Notes: a model not told the origin generated them from the sequence alone. DNA of 52,819 nt from Candidatus Pelethosoma merdigallinarum (GCA_018716065.1 DVKJ01000021.1:1-52819); one strand, 5' to 3'. Shown: positions 6,617-16,058, numbered from the stretch's first letter. Translations and numbers: made by a program.

Positions 6617-8131
6617 ATGTCAGAATCACAAATTGAGATGGAACACTTTCTTCAAGAGATGAAAAGCCTTTTTGAAAAAGAACCTCATCACTTCAATTCT
6701 ACTACTATTTATCGAAAGTTGATTCAACATGGAGTTTATGCGAATGAGCTTCACACAACAACCAAACAGTGGTATCCAATTTGGGAAGCAACTTTTCGAA
6801 AATGGGGAAATTTAGATTTATTTAATACAACATTAGATAGTAAGTTTTTTCAAATACGTAATGTAGATACGGAAAAAGAATTACCTACCGAACAATTTAT
6901 CAAACTTTATCTACCATTACATCGTAGTCATTTTAATCAATGTGTTCAACACCTATTTTCCTTTTTAAGTAAAGAACAAATGATTCATGATTCTAAAATT
7001 CGAAAAGCGATTACGAATGATTCCATTGTGGTTCGTGTAACCAGTCCAGAAGATGTAGTGAAAATTGATCAGTTTATCCAAGAAGATTCTCTTTTTCAAT
7101 CAGGCTTAATGGAACCAAGTCCTTTTGCGATGCACCACCATTCTTTTGCGGTAACGAAAGATGGACGTCTTTCTTATCACTCTGTAGTTGCTTCTTACAT
7201 CGAAGACTATATTAAACAAGAAGAAAAAGAAGTTTCTCTATCACGTTTTTATGCCTACCTAAATACATTATATAAAAAGACCTTTGTGGAAGGGTATGAT
7301 CTTTCTATTGTTGCCTATATTCAACACTTAGATTATCAATTCGAAAAAGAAGATGCTTATTATCAAGAAGTTTATGACTGTAAATATATTACCGAAATTT
7401 TACTAAAAGTATTATCCGGGCATCAAGATTATGAACAAGATTTTTTACCTATCTATGAACAAACAAAAAAAGAAACTAATATTGATGATCTACGTTCCTT
7501 TTATCGAAAGAAAGAATCCAATTATCACCAAGCTACCTATCATCTTAGCTTATGTATCGAAAAGAATATTGAATGCCAAGGTTTAAATAATACCATTCAT
7601 GCTTTTCAAATGTATGTAGATGATAAGAATCCAAATGGATTTACGAAACAAAAACAAATTCGTCAAACTTTAATGAAAGAAGTCCCACATTCTTTATTAC
7701 CATTTATCTTAGATGGATTAACACCAGAAGATTATGTTACCAAAGAAGCTTATAATTTAGGTTTAATCAAAAAAGAAGTGGAAATCGATGATGTAGATGA
7801 ATTTATGGATGACTTAATTCAAGGTTTAATTTTAACTTATGAAAAGTATTTAAAGAAATTAGATAAAAAGATCGCTCGTGAAAAAATCATTGAAGCCGTA
7901 CGTTTAATTCAACATGAAGATTTTTCTTATATTACAAAAGATAAACAAGTTCGTAAGAAATTAATGTTGTCGAGTAAAAAGATTAATTTAAAATATTTAG
8001 ATCAAATTATTTATCAATATTTATTAGAAGCTACTATTGATGTAGAAAGAGAAGAAGATACGATGCATGAGTTTGCTATATTCATCGAAGATTTATACAA
8101 AGAACATGCTTATCCATTATCAGGAGTTTGA
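6617..8131 (+). CDS. Hypothetical cytosolic protein, 504 residues
   Basis: Not recognised. Soluble, acidic-basic mixed protein without signal peptide or membrane spans. The first ~75 residues (HFNSTTIYRKLIQHGVYANE...WEATFRKWGNLDLF) look like a small helical domain. A segment TNDSIVVRVTSPEDVVKIDQFI may be a beta-alpha unit. The C-terminal third is highly charged and helical (KKLDKKIAREKIIEAVRLIQ). The start ATG has SD TAGGTGAT. A weak TTTATT-N17-TAGAAT promoter could lie just after the preceding terminator. No clear terminator is seen after it; the truncated surface-protein copy follows. Codon use is native. Confidence 0.85.
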   Translation: MSESQIEMEHFLQEMKSLFEKEPHHFNSTTIYRKLIQHGVYANELHTTTKQWYPIWEATFRKWGNLDLFNTTLDSKFFQIRNVDTEKELPTEQFIKLYLPLHRSHFNQCVQHLFSFLSKEQMIHDSKIRKAITNDSIVVRVTSPEDVVKIDQFIQEDSLFQSGLMEPSPFAMHHHSFAVTKDGRLSYHSVVASYIEDYIKQEEKEVSLSRFYAYLNTLYKKTFVEGYDLSIVAYIQHLDYQFEKEDAYYQEVYDCKYITEILLKVLSGHQDYEQDFLPIYEQTKKETNIDDLRSFYRKKESNYHQATYHLSLCIEKNIECQGLNNTIHAFQMYVDDKNPNGFTKQKQIRQTLMKEVPHSLLPFILDGLTPEDYVTKEAYNLGLIKKEVEIDDVDEFMDDLIQGLILTYEKYLKKLDKKIAREKIIEAVRLIQHEDFSYITKDKQVRKKLMLSSKKINLKYLDQIIYQYLLEATIDVEREEDTMHEFAIFIEDLYKEHAYPLSGV

Positions 8132-8253
8132 TTTGCAAATGGCATTTTTCTAAAAAAATTATATATAATTTTAGTTCTTTAAAATAAAGGGTGAATTAAA
8201 GTTCCATGCTTCAATCGATTCATGGAGGGGGTATTTGAGATTTTTAATTAAAA

Positions 8254-9324
8254 ACCACCTTAAAAGCTCAAGTGGTTAATGAACATCAAATTGATCTTAG
8301 TGTGGATATGAAAAAACCAGGCTCTATGGGAGTATATGAGATTAGTGTTGAAAACACAGGTAAACTAGATGGATATATTACCGATATAACTGGTCTTGAC
8401 GAGGCAAACGCTGAAGACCCAACGGATATCCAATTTATGTTACTAAACTTCAAAGAGAACCAAAAGATCAGAGTAGGAGAAGTCAAGAAATTTGTACTTA
8501 TTGTATCTTGGAGTGAAGAGGCAACTACAATCCCAGATACGAGTAAAAACTTAACTCTTGACTTAACCGTTACACAATATTCCGAACAACAACAAGATCG
8601 ACCAGATATACCAGAAGCTAGTGGTAAAACAGAATACGCTATAGGAGATGAAGTTTATTTTGATCCAGTCAAAGGACAAAGATGTTATAGTGACGAAGCA
8701 TGGGGCCTAGATGATAAATCAAGAACTTGTTATAAATGGAATGTTATTAAAGCAAGTGACTCTAGTAGTGACACGGTAGAGTTACTACTAGATCATGATC
8801 TTCCTGGAGATACTGCATGGATCAGTTTAGAAGATTATAAAGCTGCAGGAGGAACTGCCGAAGAATATGGAGAATCTGGAAATAACAAATATGGACCTAT
8901 TACCGCTCTTAAACACTTAAAACAAGCTACAGATAGTTGGAATGGAGTTGTAACTTTAACTTCTGCGGATAATGTAACTAGAGAAAACGGAAGTGGAGGA
9001 AACTATACCATTAACTATGAAGGGTATAAAGCGAGACTAATTAGTGGACAAGAACTAGCTGATATTGTAGGTGAACCAGAAATAGGGTTTTTCGATGTAC
9101 CAACATGGCTTTATAGTAATATGGCAATAAGTGCAGATGTGAGTGATATGTCAGATATTGACATCTATGAACATTTGGTTTACTGGACAGATTCTGCTCA
9201 CCCTCCGGGTCCGCGCTACGCGTGGAGCGTGTCCTATGGTGGCTTCGTGGACCACAACTTAGTGTCGGGTGCGTATGGCGGCGGTGTTCGCCCAGTCGTA
9301 AAGATATTGAAATCTAATTTATAA
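8254..9324 (+). pseudogene. 5'-truncated surface protein copy with lectin-like C-terminus
   Basis: From TLKAQVVNEHQIDLSVDMK onward this frame is almost identical to the intact gene beginning at 52170, but it lacks the promoter, signal anchor and first ~85 residues. An in-frame TAA lies just upstream and GTG 8272 has no SD, so it is probably silent. Domains: a beta-rich region (GVYEISVENTGKLDGYITDITG, resembling the late part of TasA/camelysin-like anchors, uncertain), then a C-terminal module with ARLISGQELADI, YWTDSAHPPGPRYAWSVSYGG and the end GGGVRPVVKI. That pattern matches C-type-lectin-fold domains that serve as variable ends of DGR target proteins. The last ~100 nt are about 66% GC in an AT-rich gene. 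It may be a donor cassette for recombination with the intact copy. Confidence 0.7.
9193..9297 (+). other. GC-rich variable-region-like segment at the end of the surface-protein copy
   Basis: Codons from SAHPPGPRYAWSVSYGG to VRPV are about 66% GC by my count (67 of 102 nt from 9196 to 9297), and many end in C (CAC, CGC, TAC, AGC, TCC, TTC, GAC, AAC, GGC), whereas flanking codons are AT-rich. DGR variable regions show this because adenines of AAC codons in the template are mutated, giving NNC codons. The protein pattern YW-S-AW-V-GG-V-GVRPV fits DGR targets. No template copy or reverse transcriptase was seen in the window. Confidence 0.45.
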
Positions 9325-9338
9325 ATTATTTATATTAA

Positions 9339-9369
9339 ATCGGAATACTTTCTGTATTCTGATTTTTTT
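9339..9369 (+). terminator. Terminator after the surface-protein copy
   Basis: ATCGGAATAC/GTATTCTGAT stem (one G-T pair), loop TTTCT, then seven T. Its retention suggests the copy derives from a complete gene 3' end. Confidence 0.85.
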
Positions 9370-9391
9370 CTTTTTATTTGGGGTGGTACTG

Positions 9392-9421
9392 TTTACGAAT
9401 TTTGTAAAGTCGTGTTATAAT
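9392..9421 (+). promoter_or_regulatory. Promoter of the gatCAB operon
   Basis: TTTACG, 18-nt spacer, TATAAT; start expected near 9428, just ahead of the gatC SD. Confidence 0.7.
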
Positions 9422-9445
9422 GAAATTGATAAGGAGATGAACAGA

Positions 9446-9739
9446 ATGGATAAACTAACTAGAGAAGAAGTATTACATGTTGCTCGTTTGGCTCGTATTC
9501 AAGTGAGTGATGAAGAAATAGAAAAGTATCAAATTACATTAAAACAATTATTAGATGATGTTGATAAAATAAAAGAGATGGATTCTTTAGATACAAAGGA
9601 ACTTGTAACTCCAGTATCAGAAGAAAGTAGTCTTCGTGAAGATGAAGTAGGTGAGATGATTCCTTTTTCTGAATTTAAAGGGAATGTGCCACATAGTGTG
9701 GGGAATTTTATAGAAGTGCCGGTGATGATTAATGAATAA
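9446..9739 (+). CDS. gatC: Asp-tRNA(Asn)/Glu-tRNA(Gln) amidotransferase subunit C
   Basis: GatC is the small wrapping subunit of the GatCAB complex that converts misacylated Glu-tRNA(Gln) (and often Asp-tRNA(Asn)) to the amidated form; it stabilises GatA-GatB. Family motifs are visible: LTREEVLHVARLARIQVSDEEI at the start, LDDVDKIKEMDSL in the middle and REDEV near the end. At 97 residues it is standard size. ATG 9446 is chosen because SD AAGGAGA lies 8 nt upstream; the track's 118-residue version begins at a codon upstream of the promoter's transcription start. It overlaps gatA by 8 nt, indicating coupling. Confidence 0.95.
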   Translation: MDKLTREEVLHVARLARIQVSDEEIEKYQITLKQLLDDVDKIKEMDSLDTKELVTPVSEESSLREDEVGEMIPFSEFKGNVPHSVGNFIEVPVMINE

Positions 9740-11195
9740 TTATTTAGATTTAAGTATTGTCCAGTTACACCAATTACTCGTTAATAGAGAGATTACGCCA
9801 AAAGATTTATTGGATGAAGCTTTTGATAAAATTGAGAAGAGTGAACTGAATGCGTTTATTACGCTTGATAAAGAAGGTGCTTATCGTCGTGCGGAAGAGT
9901 TAGAAAAGAATAAAGAGTTGATGAATGAATCTTTATTATATGGTATTCCAATTGCGATTAAGGATAATATTAACACCAAAGGTGTTCGTACAACTTGTGC
10001 GTCTCATATGTTAGAAAACTTTGTTCCAATTGAAGATGCGTTTGTTATGGATAAAGTAAATGCGGCCGGATTAATTATGGTTGGAAAAGCCAATATGGAT
10101 GAATTTGCGATGGGATCTACTAGTCAGACGAGCTATTTTGGCGCACCTAAGAATCCATGGAATGTGACTCGTATTGCGGGTGGATCTAGTGGAGGAAGTG
10201 CGTCTAGTGTCGCAGGTGGTTTAGTTCCTTTTGCCCTTGGTAGTGATACGGGAGGATCAATTCGTCAACCATCTAGTTATTGTGGTTTAGTGGGAATGAA
10301 ACCAACTTATGGACGTATTTCTAGACGTGGTTTAATTGCCTTTGCGTCTAGTTTAGATCAAATTGGTCCTATGACGAGAAATGTATATGAAAATGCATTG
10401 TTATTAAATGCTTTAGTTGGTCATGATGAGTTGGATTTAACTTCTTCTAAAAGAGAAAAAGAAGATTTTACACGTTTGATTGGGAAAGATATTAAAGATT
10501 TAAAAGTGGCTGTGCCTCGTTATTTTATGAGTGATATTGTCGATTCTGAGATTAAAGAAAAAGTCACGGAAGTTATTAATCGTTTAAAAGAGCTAGGTGT
10601 TACAGTGGACTATATTGACATTGAACATTTGGAACATGCGGTTACGCTTTATCAAATTATTGCGATGGGAGAAGCGAGTAGTAATTTAGCGCGTTTTGAT
10701 GGGGTTCGTTTTGGTTATTCTTGTGAAAATCCAACTTCTGTAGATGATTTATATGAACGTAGTCGTGCGGAAGGTTTTGGTGCCGAAGTAAAACGTCGTA
10801 TTATGGTTGGTAGTTACTTACTAAGTGGAGATTATGCGAAAGAATATTATTCGAAAGCGTTACAAATCCGTGCCCAAATGAAAAAGAGTTTTGATGAAGC
10901 ATTTGAAAAGTATGATTTGATTATTGGACCAACCACAACGACTTGTGCTTATCCATTAGGAGAGGGAGTCGATGATCCAAGAAAGACGTTCTTAGATGAT
11001 GTCTTAGTTATTCCAGTAAATATGGCAGGTCTTCCTGGAATGAATGTACCGATTGGATTTAATCAGGAACACATGCCCATTGGTTTACACATTATTGGTT
11101 CTCGTTTTGAAGAAGCGAAAATGTATCAATTTGCCGCTTATATTGAAAAAATGTTAGATTTAAATTTAAAGGTAGAGGAGGTAAGCCATGAATAA
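9732..11195 (+). CDS. gatA: Asp/Glu-tRNA amidotransferase subunit A (amidase)
   Basis: GatA hydrolyses glutamine and channels ammonia to GatB. The amidase-signature catalytic triad is present: Lys in [13 protein letters not shown], cis-Ser in the SGGS cluster and nucleophile Ser in [16 protein letters not shown]; the glycine-rich [14 protein letters not shown] is intact. Length 487 is normal. It starts inside the end of gatC (8-nt overlap) and overlaps gatB by 8 nt, a tightly coupled three-gene operon. Presence of the complex implies indirect Gln-tRNA charging unless a GlnRS exists elsewhere. Confidence 0.97.
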   Translation: MNNYLDLSIVQLHQLLVNREITPKDLLDEAFDKIEKSELNAFITLDKEGAYRRAEELEKNKELMNESLLYGIPIAIKDNINTKGVRTTCASHMLENFVPIEDAFVMDKVNAAGLIMVGKANMDEFAMGSTSQTSYFGAPKNPWNVTRIAGGSSGGSASSVAGGLVPFALGSDTGGSIRQPSSYCGLVGMKPTYGRISRRGLIAFASSLDQIGPMTRNVYENALLLNALVGHDELDLTSSKREKEDFTRLIGKDIKDLKVAVPRYFMSDIVDSEIKEKVTEVINRLKELGVTVDYIDIEHLEHAVTLYQIIAMGEASSNLARFDGVRFGYSCENPTSVDDLYERSRAEGFGAEVKRRIMVGSYLLSGDYAKEYYSKALQIRAQMKKSFDEAFEKYDLIIGPTTTTCAYPLGEGVDDPRKTFLDDVLVIPVNMAGLPGMNVPIGFNQEHMPIGLHIIGSRFEEAKMYQFAAYIEKMLDLNLKVEEVSHE

Positions 11196-12612
11196 TTATC
11201 AAAAGACGATTGGAATTGAAGTTCATTGTGAATTAAAAACGAAAACAAAAATGTTTTCCGATACCTTAAATAGTTATGAAGGAAGCGAAAATAGTCATAT
11301 TAATGGGATTGATCTTGCTTATCCTGGTTCCTTACCTTTAGTGAATTTAGGTGCAGTTAAACTTGCTTGTAAAGCGGCTTTACTCCTTCATTGTACAATC
11401 AATAAAACGATGAGTTTTGATCGTAAGAATTATTTTTATCCTGATTTACCTAAAGGTTATCAAATTACTCAAGCTCGTACACCAATTGGTGTCAATGGAT
11501 ATGTAATGATTGAAGTAGAGGGTACTTTAAAAAAGATTCGTATTCACGATATTCATATGGAAGAGGATACTGCTAAAAGTATTCACCAAGTGGATAAAAG
11601 TTATTTAGATTTTAATCGTAGTGGGGTTCCTTTAATTGAAATTGTTACAGAACCTGATATGCATACCGAAGAAGAAGCTATGGCTTATTTAAATAAATTA
11701 CGTGAGTTATTTGTATATGCCGATATTTCTGATTGTAAAATGGAAGAAGGAAGTATGCGATGTGATGTGAATGTTTCTGTTTCTAAAAATGATTCTTTAG
11801 GGGTTCGTACGGAAACAAAAAACATTGGTTCCATTTCTAGTGTTGGAAAAGCCATTAAAGCAGAATCTATTCGTCAGATTGAGGTTTTAGAGAATGGTGG
11901 AAAGATTGTCGAAGAAACGCGACGTTTTGATGAAAAAGATGAAAGAACAATCTTAATGCGTGTAAAAGAAACTGGAAATGATTATCGTTATTTTCCAGAA
12001 CCTAATATTCCAGAATTTACTTTAACGGATGAAGAAATTGAAGAAGTAAGATTAACCATTCCTAAAATGCCAGATGAATTACGTGAAGAGTATCGTTCTT
12101 TACAAGTAAATGAAAATAATATTAAAACATTAATTCAACATCGTGATTTATGTTCTTTCTTTGAAGAAGTGAAAGAGTATGATCCTGTGATGACTTCTAA
12201 TTTATTAACAGGAGATGTACTTATGTACTTAAATAAAAATAATTTAAGTTTCAAAGACATAAAATTAACTAAGGAGAACATGAAAGACATTGTTGCCAAA
12301 GTACAGAAACAAGAACTTTCTAGTAAACAAGTAAAACAACTTCTTCCAATATTAATGGAAAAAGGTGGCGATGTTAGTACCTTAATGAATGAACTAGGTA
12401 TGGTTCAAATTAGTGATGATCAAGTCCTACAACAATTAGTGGATCAAGTGATTCAAGAAAATCCAAGTAGTGTGGAAGATTTTAAAAATGGTAAAGATCG
12501 TGCGGTTAAATATTTGATGGGACAGATTATGAAAGCTTCTAAAGGTCAGGCAAATCCAGTAAGTGTCAATAGACTATTACTTGACACTTTAAAACGTACG
12601 AATTTGAATTAA
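11188..12612 (+). CDS. gatB: Asp/Glu-tRNA amidotransferase subunit B
   Basis: GatB activates the misacylated tRNA with ATP and performs amide transfer. Visible: N-terminal catalytic cradle (IGIEVHCELKTKTKMFS; FDRKNYFYPDLPKGYQITQ; HMEEDTAKS; DFNRSGVPLIEIVTEPD), GSMRCDVNVS, and a C-terminal YqeY-like tail (PSSVEDFKNGKDRAVKYLMGQIMKASKGQANP) that binds tRNA. 474 residues is usual. SD GAGGAGG lies in the end of gatA. No clear terminator follows; a separate promoter for the next gene overlaps its end. Confidence 0.97.
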   Translation: MNNYQKTIGIEVHCELKTKTKMFSDTLNSYEGSENSHINGIDLAYPGSLPLVNLGAVKLACKAALLLHCTINKTMSFDRKNYFYPDLPKGYQITQARTPIGVNGYVMIEVEGTLKKIRIHDIHMEEDTAKSIHQVDKSYLDFNRSGVPLIEIVTEPDMHTEEEAMAYLNKLRELFVYADISDCKMEEGSMRCDVNVSVSKNDSLGVRTETKNIGSISSVGKAIKAESIRQIEVLENGGKIVEETRRFDEKDERTILMRVKETGNDYRYFPEPNIPEFTLTDEEIEEVRLTIPKMPDELREEYRSLQVNENNIKTLIQHRDLCSFFEEVKEYDPVMTSNLLTGDVLMYLNKNNLSFKDIKLTKENMKDIVAKVQKQELSSKQVKQLLPILMEKGGDVSTLMNELGMVQISDDQVLQQLVDQVIQENPSSVEDFKNGKDRAVKYLMGQIMKASKGQANPVSVNRLLLDTLKRTNLN

Positions 12613-12632
12613 TTAAAAATGTATAGTATAAT
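12604..12632 (+). promoter_or_regulatory. Promoter of the 12657-15157 pair
   Basis: TTGAAT, 17-nt spacer, TATAAT; the -35 lies in the last codons of gatB. Confidence 0.75.
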
Positions 12633-12656
12633 TGAATACATTGGGGTGAGTGTTAG

Positions 12657-13109
12657 ATGAAAAAGTTGAATAAAAAACAAAAAAGAATGATTTTAATTGG
12701 TGTGATTGTCGTTCTTGTTATTTTAGTGGCCTTATTTGTGAAGTCATTATTCTTTGTAAAACAAGATCGTGTTTATGGAGATCGTTTAGATGGAATCAAA
12801 GAAGTTCAAGTATCGGATGATGAATTAACCGATCTGGGTAGTGTCTTTAAAGATGTAGCTGGAGTAACAAAAACAGATGCCCGTGAAAACGGAAAAATTA
12901 TTAATGTTTTAATCGATGTAGATGAAACAACAGATTTTAATCAATTAAAAGAAGCAAGTAAAAAAGTACCAGAACAATTGGATAAAGATCAACGAGAATT
13001 TTATGATATTCAAATATTCTTCTTTGGTAGTGGAGAGACCTATCCTGTAATTGGATATCTTCACAAAGGAGATCAAGAATTTGTTTGGTCTAACAATGTG
13101 AATGGTTAA
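12657..13109 (+). CDS. Membrane-anchored hypothetical protein, 150 residues
   Basis: Not recognised. A basic N-terminus is followed by one membrane segment (residues ~10-33, MILIGVIVVLVILVALFVKSLFF). The remaining ~115 residues are extracytoplasmic, soluble and acidic. The pattern INVLIDVDETTDFNQLKEASKKVPEQLD suggests a small alpha/beta domain. No cysteine and no lipobox. SD GGGGTG. It ends 11 nt before the SBP-GGDEF gene and shares its promoter, so the two are probably co-transcribed; a role with that sensor is an inference from position only. Confidence 0.85.
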   Translation: MKKLNKKQKRMILIGVIVVLVILVALFVKSLFFVKQDRVYGDRLDGIKEVQVSDDELTDLGSVFKDVAGVTKTDARENGKIINVLIDVDETTDFNQLKEASKKVPEQLDKDQREFYDIQIFFFGSGETYPVIGYLHKGDQEFVWSNNVNG

Positions 13110-13120
13110 GGTGGTTTAGC

Positions 13121-15157
13121 ATGAAAAAAAGAGCAATTTTATTAGGTGTTATTTGTTTGTTGTTGTTTACGGGAATCGTAGGTGGAACTGCTTATATTCT
13201 TCGTGGACAAGATGAAAACAAATTAACCATACAAGAAAAAGAATGGATACAACAGAATAAAAATCTATTACAAGATTTTTCGATTGTTGATAATGTTCCT
13301 ATTTTTAGTGATTCTGGAACTGGTGTTGTATTTGATTTCTTGGCTTCTTTAGAAGAGAATACAGAACTAGATTTTAATGAATTATCTTATTCTTATGGGA
13401 ATAATCCAACGAGTGAGTATGCATTTCAAATTGTAAATAAAAAAGGAAAGAATGATATTTTACTTTATCGTGATAACTTTGTATTAGTAACGAAAGATAA
13501 AATGAGTTATAACACCACTGCTGATATTACGAATATACGTATTGGTGTATTAGATGATCATTTGGAAGATGTAGAAAAATATTTAACTGGTTCTACGAAC
13601 GTTACTTATATACCAGTTGAAAATGAAAATGACTTATTAACATTTTCAAATCTCGATGCGATTGTTTTACCAAAAACAATTTATATGGAACAATTAGCGG
13701 GTGACGATAAATTAAATATTGCCTATAGTATTACAGAAATGACAGAAGATTACGTTATTCATTTAGGAGAAAATAAAATATTAAATTCTATTTTAACAAA
13801 ATATTATCAAAAATGGGAAAGTGAAAGCTTTGATACTTCTTTCAAAGAAAATTTCTCAGAAGATTATTTTGAATTTAGTGGTGTAACAGAAAAAGATAAA
13901 GCAAATTTTCATGGTAAACGATATGCATATGGATTTGTTGACAACTTACCATTTGATACCATTGTTAATCAAGAATTTGTAGGAATTAATACTTCTTTCT
14001 TAAAATCATTCGCAGGACTTGCAGGTATTGAAATTAGTTTTGAAGAGTATCAAAATATCGATGAATTAGTAAACGCAATTAATAATAAGAAAATTGACTT
14101 TTTCTTTGATAATGGGAAAACAGCGAAGTATGATGTAGATACTTATACCACAACTTCTCATATTAATGAACAAATTGTTGTATTATCAAGTAATGAAAAC
14201 GATGTAACAGTAAATACGTTAGCGTCATTAAGTGGAAAGACAGTTAGAGTTGTAAAATCAAGTTTAATTTCTGAAATCTTGACTAAAAATGGCACAAAAG
14301 TAGAAGAGTCTGACACCATTGCGGATCTTATTAAAGAAAAAAATAAAGATGATATTCTCGTTATGGATTTAGAAAATTATACTTATTATCAATCTAAATT
14401 AAAAGGATTTAAGATCGATTATCAATTTACTTTAGGAGAACCATATAAATTCATTGCGAATGACAGTAAAGAAAATAAAGTATTTAATCGTTTCTTTGAT
14501 TTTTATCTAAGTTATGCGAACCAAACAGAAGTCATTAATGATGCACATGCAGAATTAGATAAAGTCTTATCAACACCATCTCTTGCTAAAATTATTATTC
14601 TAACGATTAGTGCGTTGATTGTTTTATTCTTCTCTATATTTGGTATTTATCAATTAACGAGAAAAGAGAAAAAACAAAAAACGATTGTTGTAAAAGGCGA
14701 TAAGATTAAATATATCGATATGTTAACATCATTAAAAAATCGTAATTATTTAAATGATCATATGGAAGCTTGGGATGAAAGTGATGTTTATCCACAAACC
14801 ATTGTGATTGTCGATTTAAATAATATCAATTATATTAATGATAATTATGGTCATCAAGCAGGTGACGAAGTAATTAAACAAGCAGCTAGTATTTTAATTA
14901 AAACGCAAATGAATAATAGTGAGATTATTCGTACGAATGGAAATGAGTTCTTAATTTACTTAGTTGGATATACAGAAAAACAAATTATTACTTATATTCG
15001 TAAACTTCATAAAGAGTTTAAAGAACTAGAACATGGTTTTGGTGTTGCTAGTGGATATAGTATGATCATGAATGCAATTAAAACGATTGATGATGCGATT
15101 AATGAAGCAACATCCGATATGAAATCGAATAAAGAAGAAATAAAGAGTCAAGAATAA
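13121..15157 (+). CDS. Substrate-binding-domain sensor with degenerate GGDEF domain
   Basis: Domains: signal anchor (residues ~5-27), a large extracellular region with two segments resembling bacterial solute-binding proteins of the SBP_bac_3 type (the second includes RYAYGFVDNLPFDTIV and NELVNAINNKKIDFFFDN-like sequence), a second membrane segment near residues 487-511 (IIILTISALIVLFFSIFGIYQL), then a cytosolic GGDEF-like domain (LTSLKNRNYLND, IVDLNNINYINDNYGHQAGDEV). The signature GGDEF reads NGNEF (RTNGNEFLIYL), so diguanylate cyclase activity is doubtful; it may bind GTP or c-di-GMP effectors, or be structural. SD AAGGTGG. Likely senses a small ligand outside the cell. Architecture confident, activity unknown. 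Confidence 0.85.
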   Translation: MKKRAILLGVICLLLFTGIVGGTAYILRGQDENKLTIQEKEWIQQNKNLLQDFSIVDNVPIFSDSGTGVVFDFLASLEENTELDFNELSYSYGNNPTSEYAFQIVNKKGKNDILLYRDNFVLVTKDKMSYNTTADITNIRIGVLDDHLEDVEKYLTGSTNVTYIPVENENDLLTFSNLDAIVLPKTIYMEQLAGDDKLNIAYSITEMTEDYVIHLGENKILNSILTKYYQKWESESFDTSFKENFSEDYFEFSGVTEKDKANFHGKRYAYGFVDNLPFDTIVNQEFVGINTSFLKSFAGLAGIEISFEEYQNIDELVNAINNKKIDFFFDNGKTAKYDVDTYTTTSHINEQIVVLSSNENDVTVNTLASLSGKTVRVVKSSLISEILTKNGTKVEESDTIADLIKEKNKDDILVMDLENYTYYQSKLKGFKIDYQFTLGEPYKFIANDSKENKVFNRFFDFYLSYANQTEVINDAHAELDKVLSTPSLAKIIILTISALIVLFFSIFGIYQLTRKEKKQKTIVVKGDKIKYIDMLTSLKNRNYLNDHMEAWDESDVYPQTIVIVDLNNINYINDNYGHQAGDEVIKQAASILIKTQMNNSEIIRTNGNEFLIYLVGYTEKQIITYIRKLHKEFKELEHGFGVASGYSMIMNAIKTIDDAINEATSDMKSNKEEIKSQE

Positions 15158-15170
15158 TTGATTCTTTTTT
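15150..15170 (+). terminator. Terminator after the GGDEF gene
   Basis: AAGAAT/ATTCTT 6-bp stem overlapping the stop codon, then T6; modest strength. Confidence 0.55.
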
Positions 15171-15171
15171 C

Positions 15172-15200
15172 TTGAATTTTTGATTAATTTATACTAAAAT
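15172..15200 (+). promoter_or_regulatory. Promoter of the YihY/BrkB-type gene
   Basis: TTGAAT, 17-nt spacer, TAAAAT. Confidence 0.65.
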
Positions 15201-15227
15201 GGAGATAATAGGAGTAAGGTGTTAAAC

Positions 15228-16058
15228 ATGGAACAAGTAAAAAAGTGGTTACATTCACTATTTCAAATTATTCAAGTACCTGAAATGAAAATTTTACCAG
15301 GACATATTGCTTTCTTTTTAGTTTTATCCATTATTCCGATTATTACATTAATTGGTTTCATCGCTTCTTTTTTTTCTATTTCCATTGAGTCTTTAATACA
15401 AGTCGCAACCAATATTGTTCCCGAAGAAATCATGGATTTATTGATGCCTTTTGTAACCGGTAAAGGGATGGATATGAACATCGGTTTATTTATGGTTATT
15501 GGATTTGTATTAGCTTCTAATGGACCTCATGCGATTATTGTTGCTTGTGATACGTTATACGATGAAAAAGATAAAAATTATTTACATACTAGAGTGAAAG
15601 CCTTTGTACTTACCATTTTATTGATGTTACTGTTTTTCTTCTGTTTAGTAGTCCTTGCTTTTGGTAATAGTATTTTGAATATGATTTTACAAATGGATTT
15701 TTTATCTCATATTCATACTCAATTATATTGGGCTTTCTTATTTATCAAGTATCCATTTGCCTTTATTTTAATTTATTGGATAATTAAAATGCTTTATACA
15801 ATGGCTCCTTCTAAAAAAATACCTAGTAAATCCGTAACCAAAGGAGCGTTATTTACTACGATTATGTGGTTAATTGTAACTTCTATTTTTTCTTTCTACA
15901 TTAGTCATTTTGGAAGTTATGATTTATTTTATGGCGGCTTATCTAGTATTATTGTCATGATGATTTGGGTATATATTTTGTCTTATGTCTTAGTCATTGG
16001 AATTGCGATTAATCGTAATAATTATCACCAATTGGAAGATACTTCCACGAATAATTAA
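15228..16058 (+). CDS. YihY/BrkB-family integral membrane protein
   Basis: A six-span membrane protein family once misnamed RNase BN; the real function is unsettled (transport or envelope role). The family features are visible: the N-terminal PGHIAFFLVLSIIPIITLIGFIASFF, the central VIGFVLASNGPHAIIVACDTLY, the ALFTTIMWLIVTSIFSFYISHFGSYDLFYGGLSSIIVMMIWVYILSYVLVIGIAIN end, and about six hydrophobic segments. 276 residues. ATG 15228 is preferred over the track's GTG 15219 because SD AAGGTG lies 6 nt upstream. It is followed by a stretch that may encode a structured RNA or be its 3' UTR, ending in a good terminator. Confidence 0.88.
   Translation: MEQVKKWLHSLFQIIQVPEMKILPGHIAFFLVLSIIPIITLIGFIASFFSISIESLIQVATNIVPEEIMDLLMPFVTGKGMDMNIGLFMVIGFVLASNGPHAIIVACDTLYDEKDKNYLHTRVKAFVLTILLMLLFFFCLVVLAFGNSILNMILQMDFLSHIHTQLYWAFLFIKYPFAFILIYWIIKMLYTMAPSKKIPSKSVTKGALFTTIMWLIVTSIFSFYISHFGSYDLFYGGLSSIIVMMIWVYILSYVLVIGIAINRNNYHQLEDTSTNN

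Noticed and set aside
8272-9324. Treating the 8272 ORF as an expressed gene from GTG
   Set aside because: No SD or promoter; comparison with the 52170 gene shows that the N-terminus is missing.
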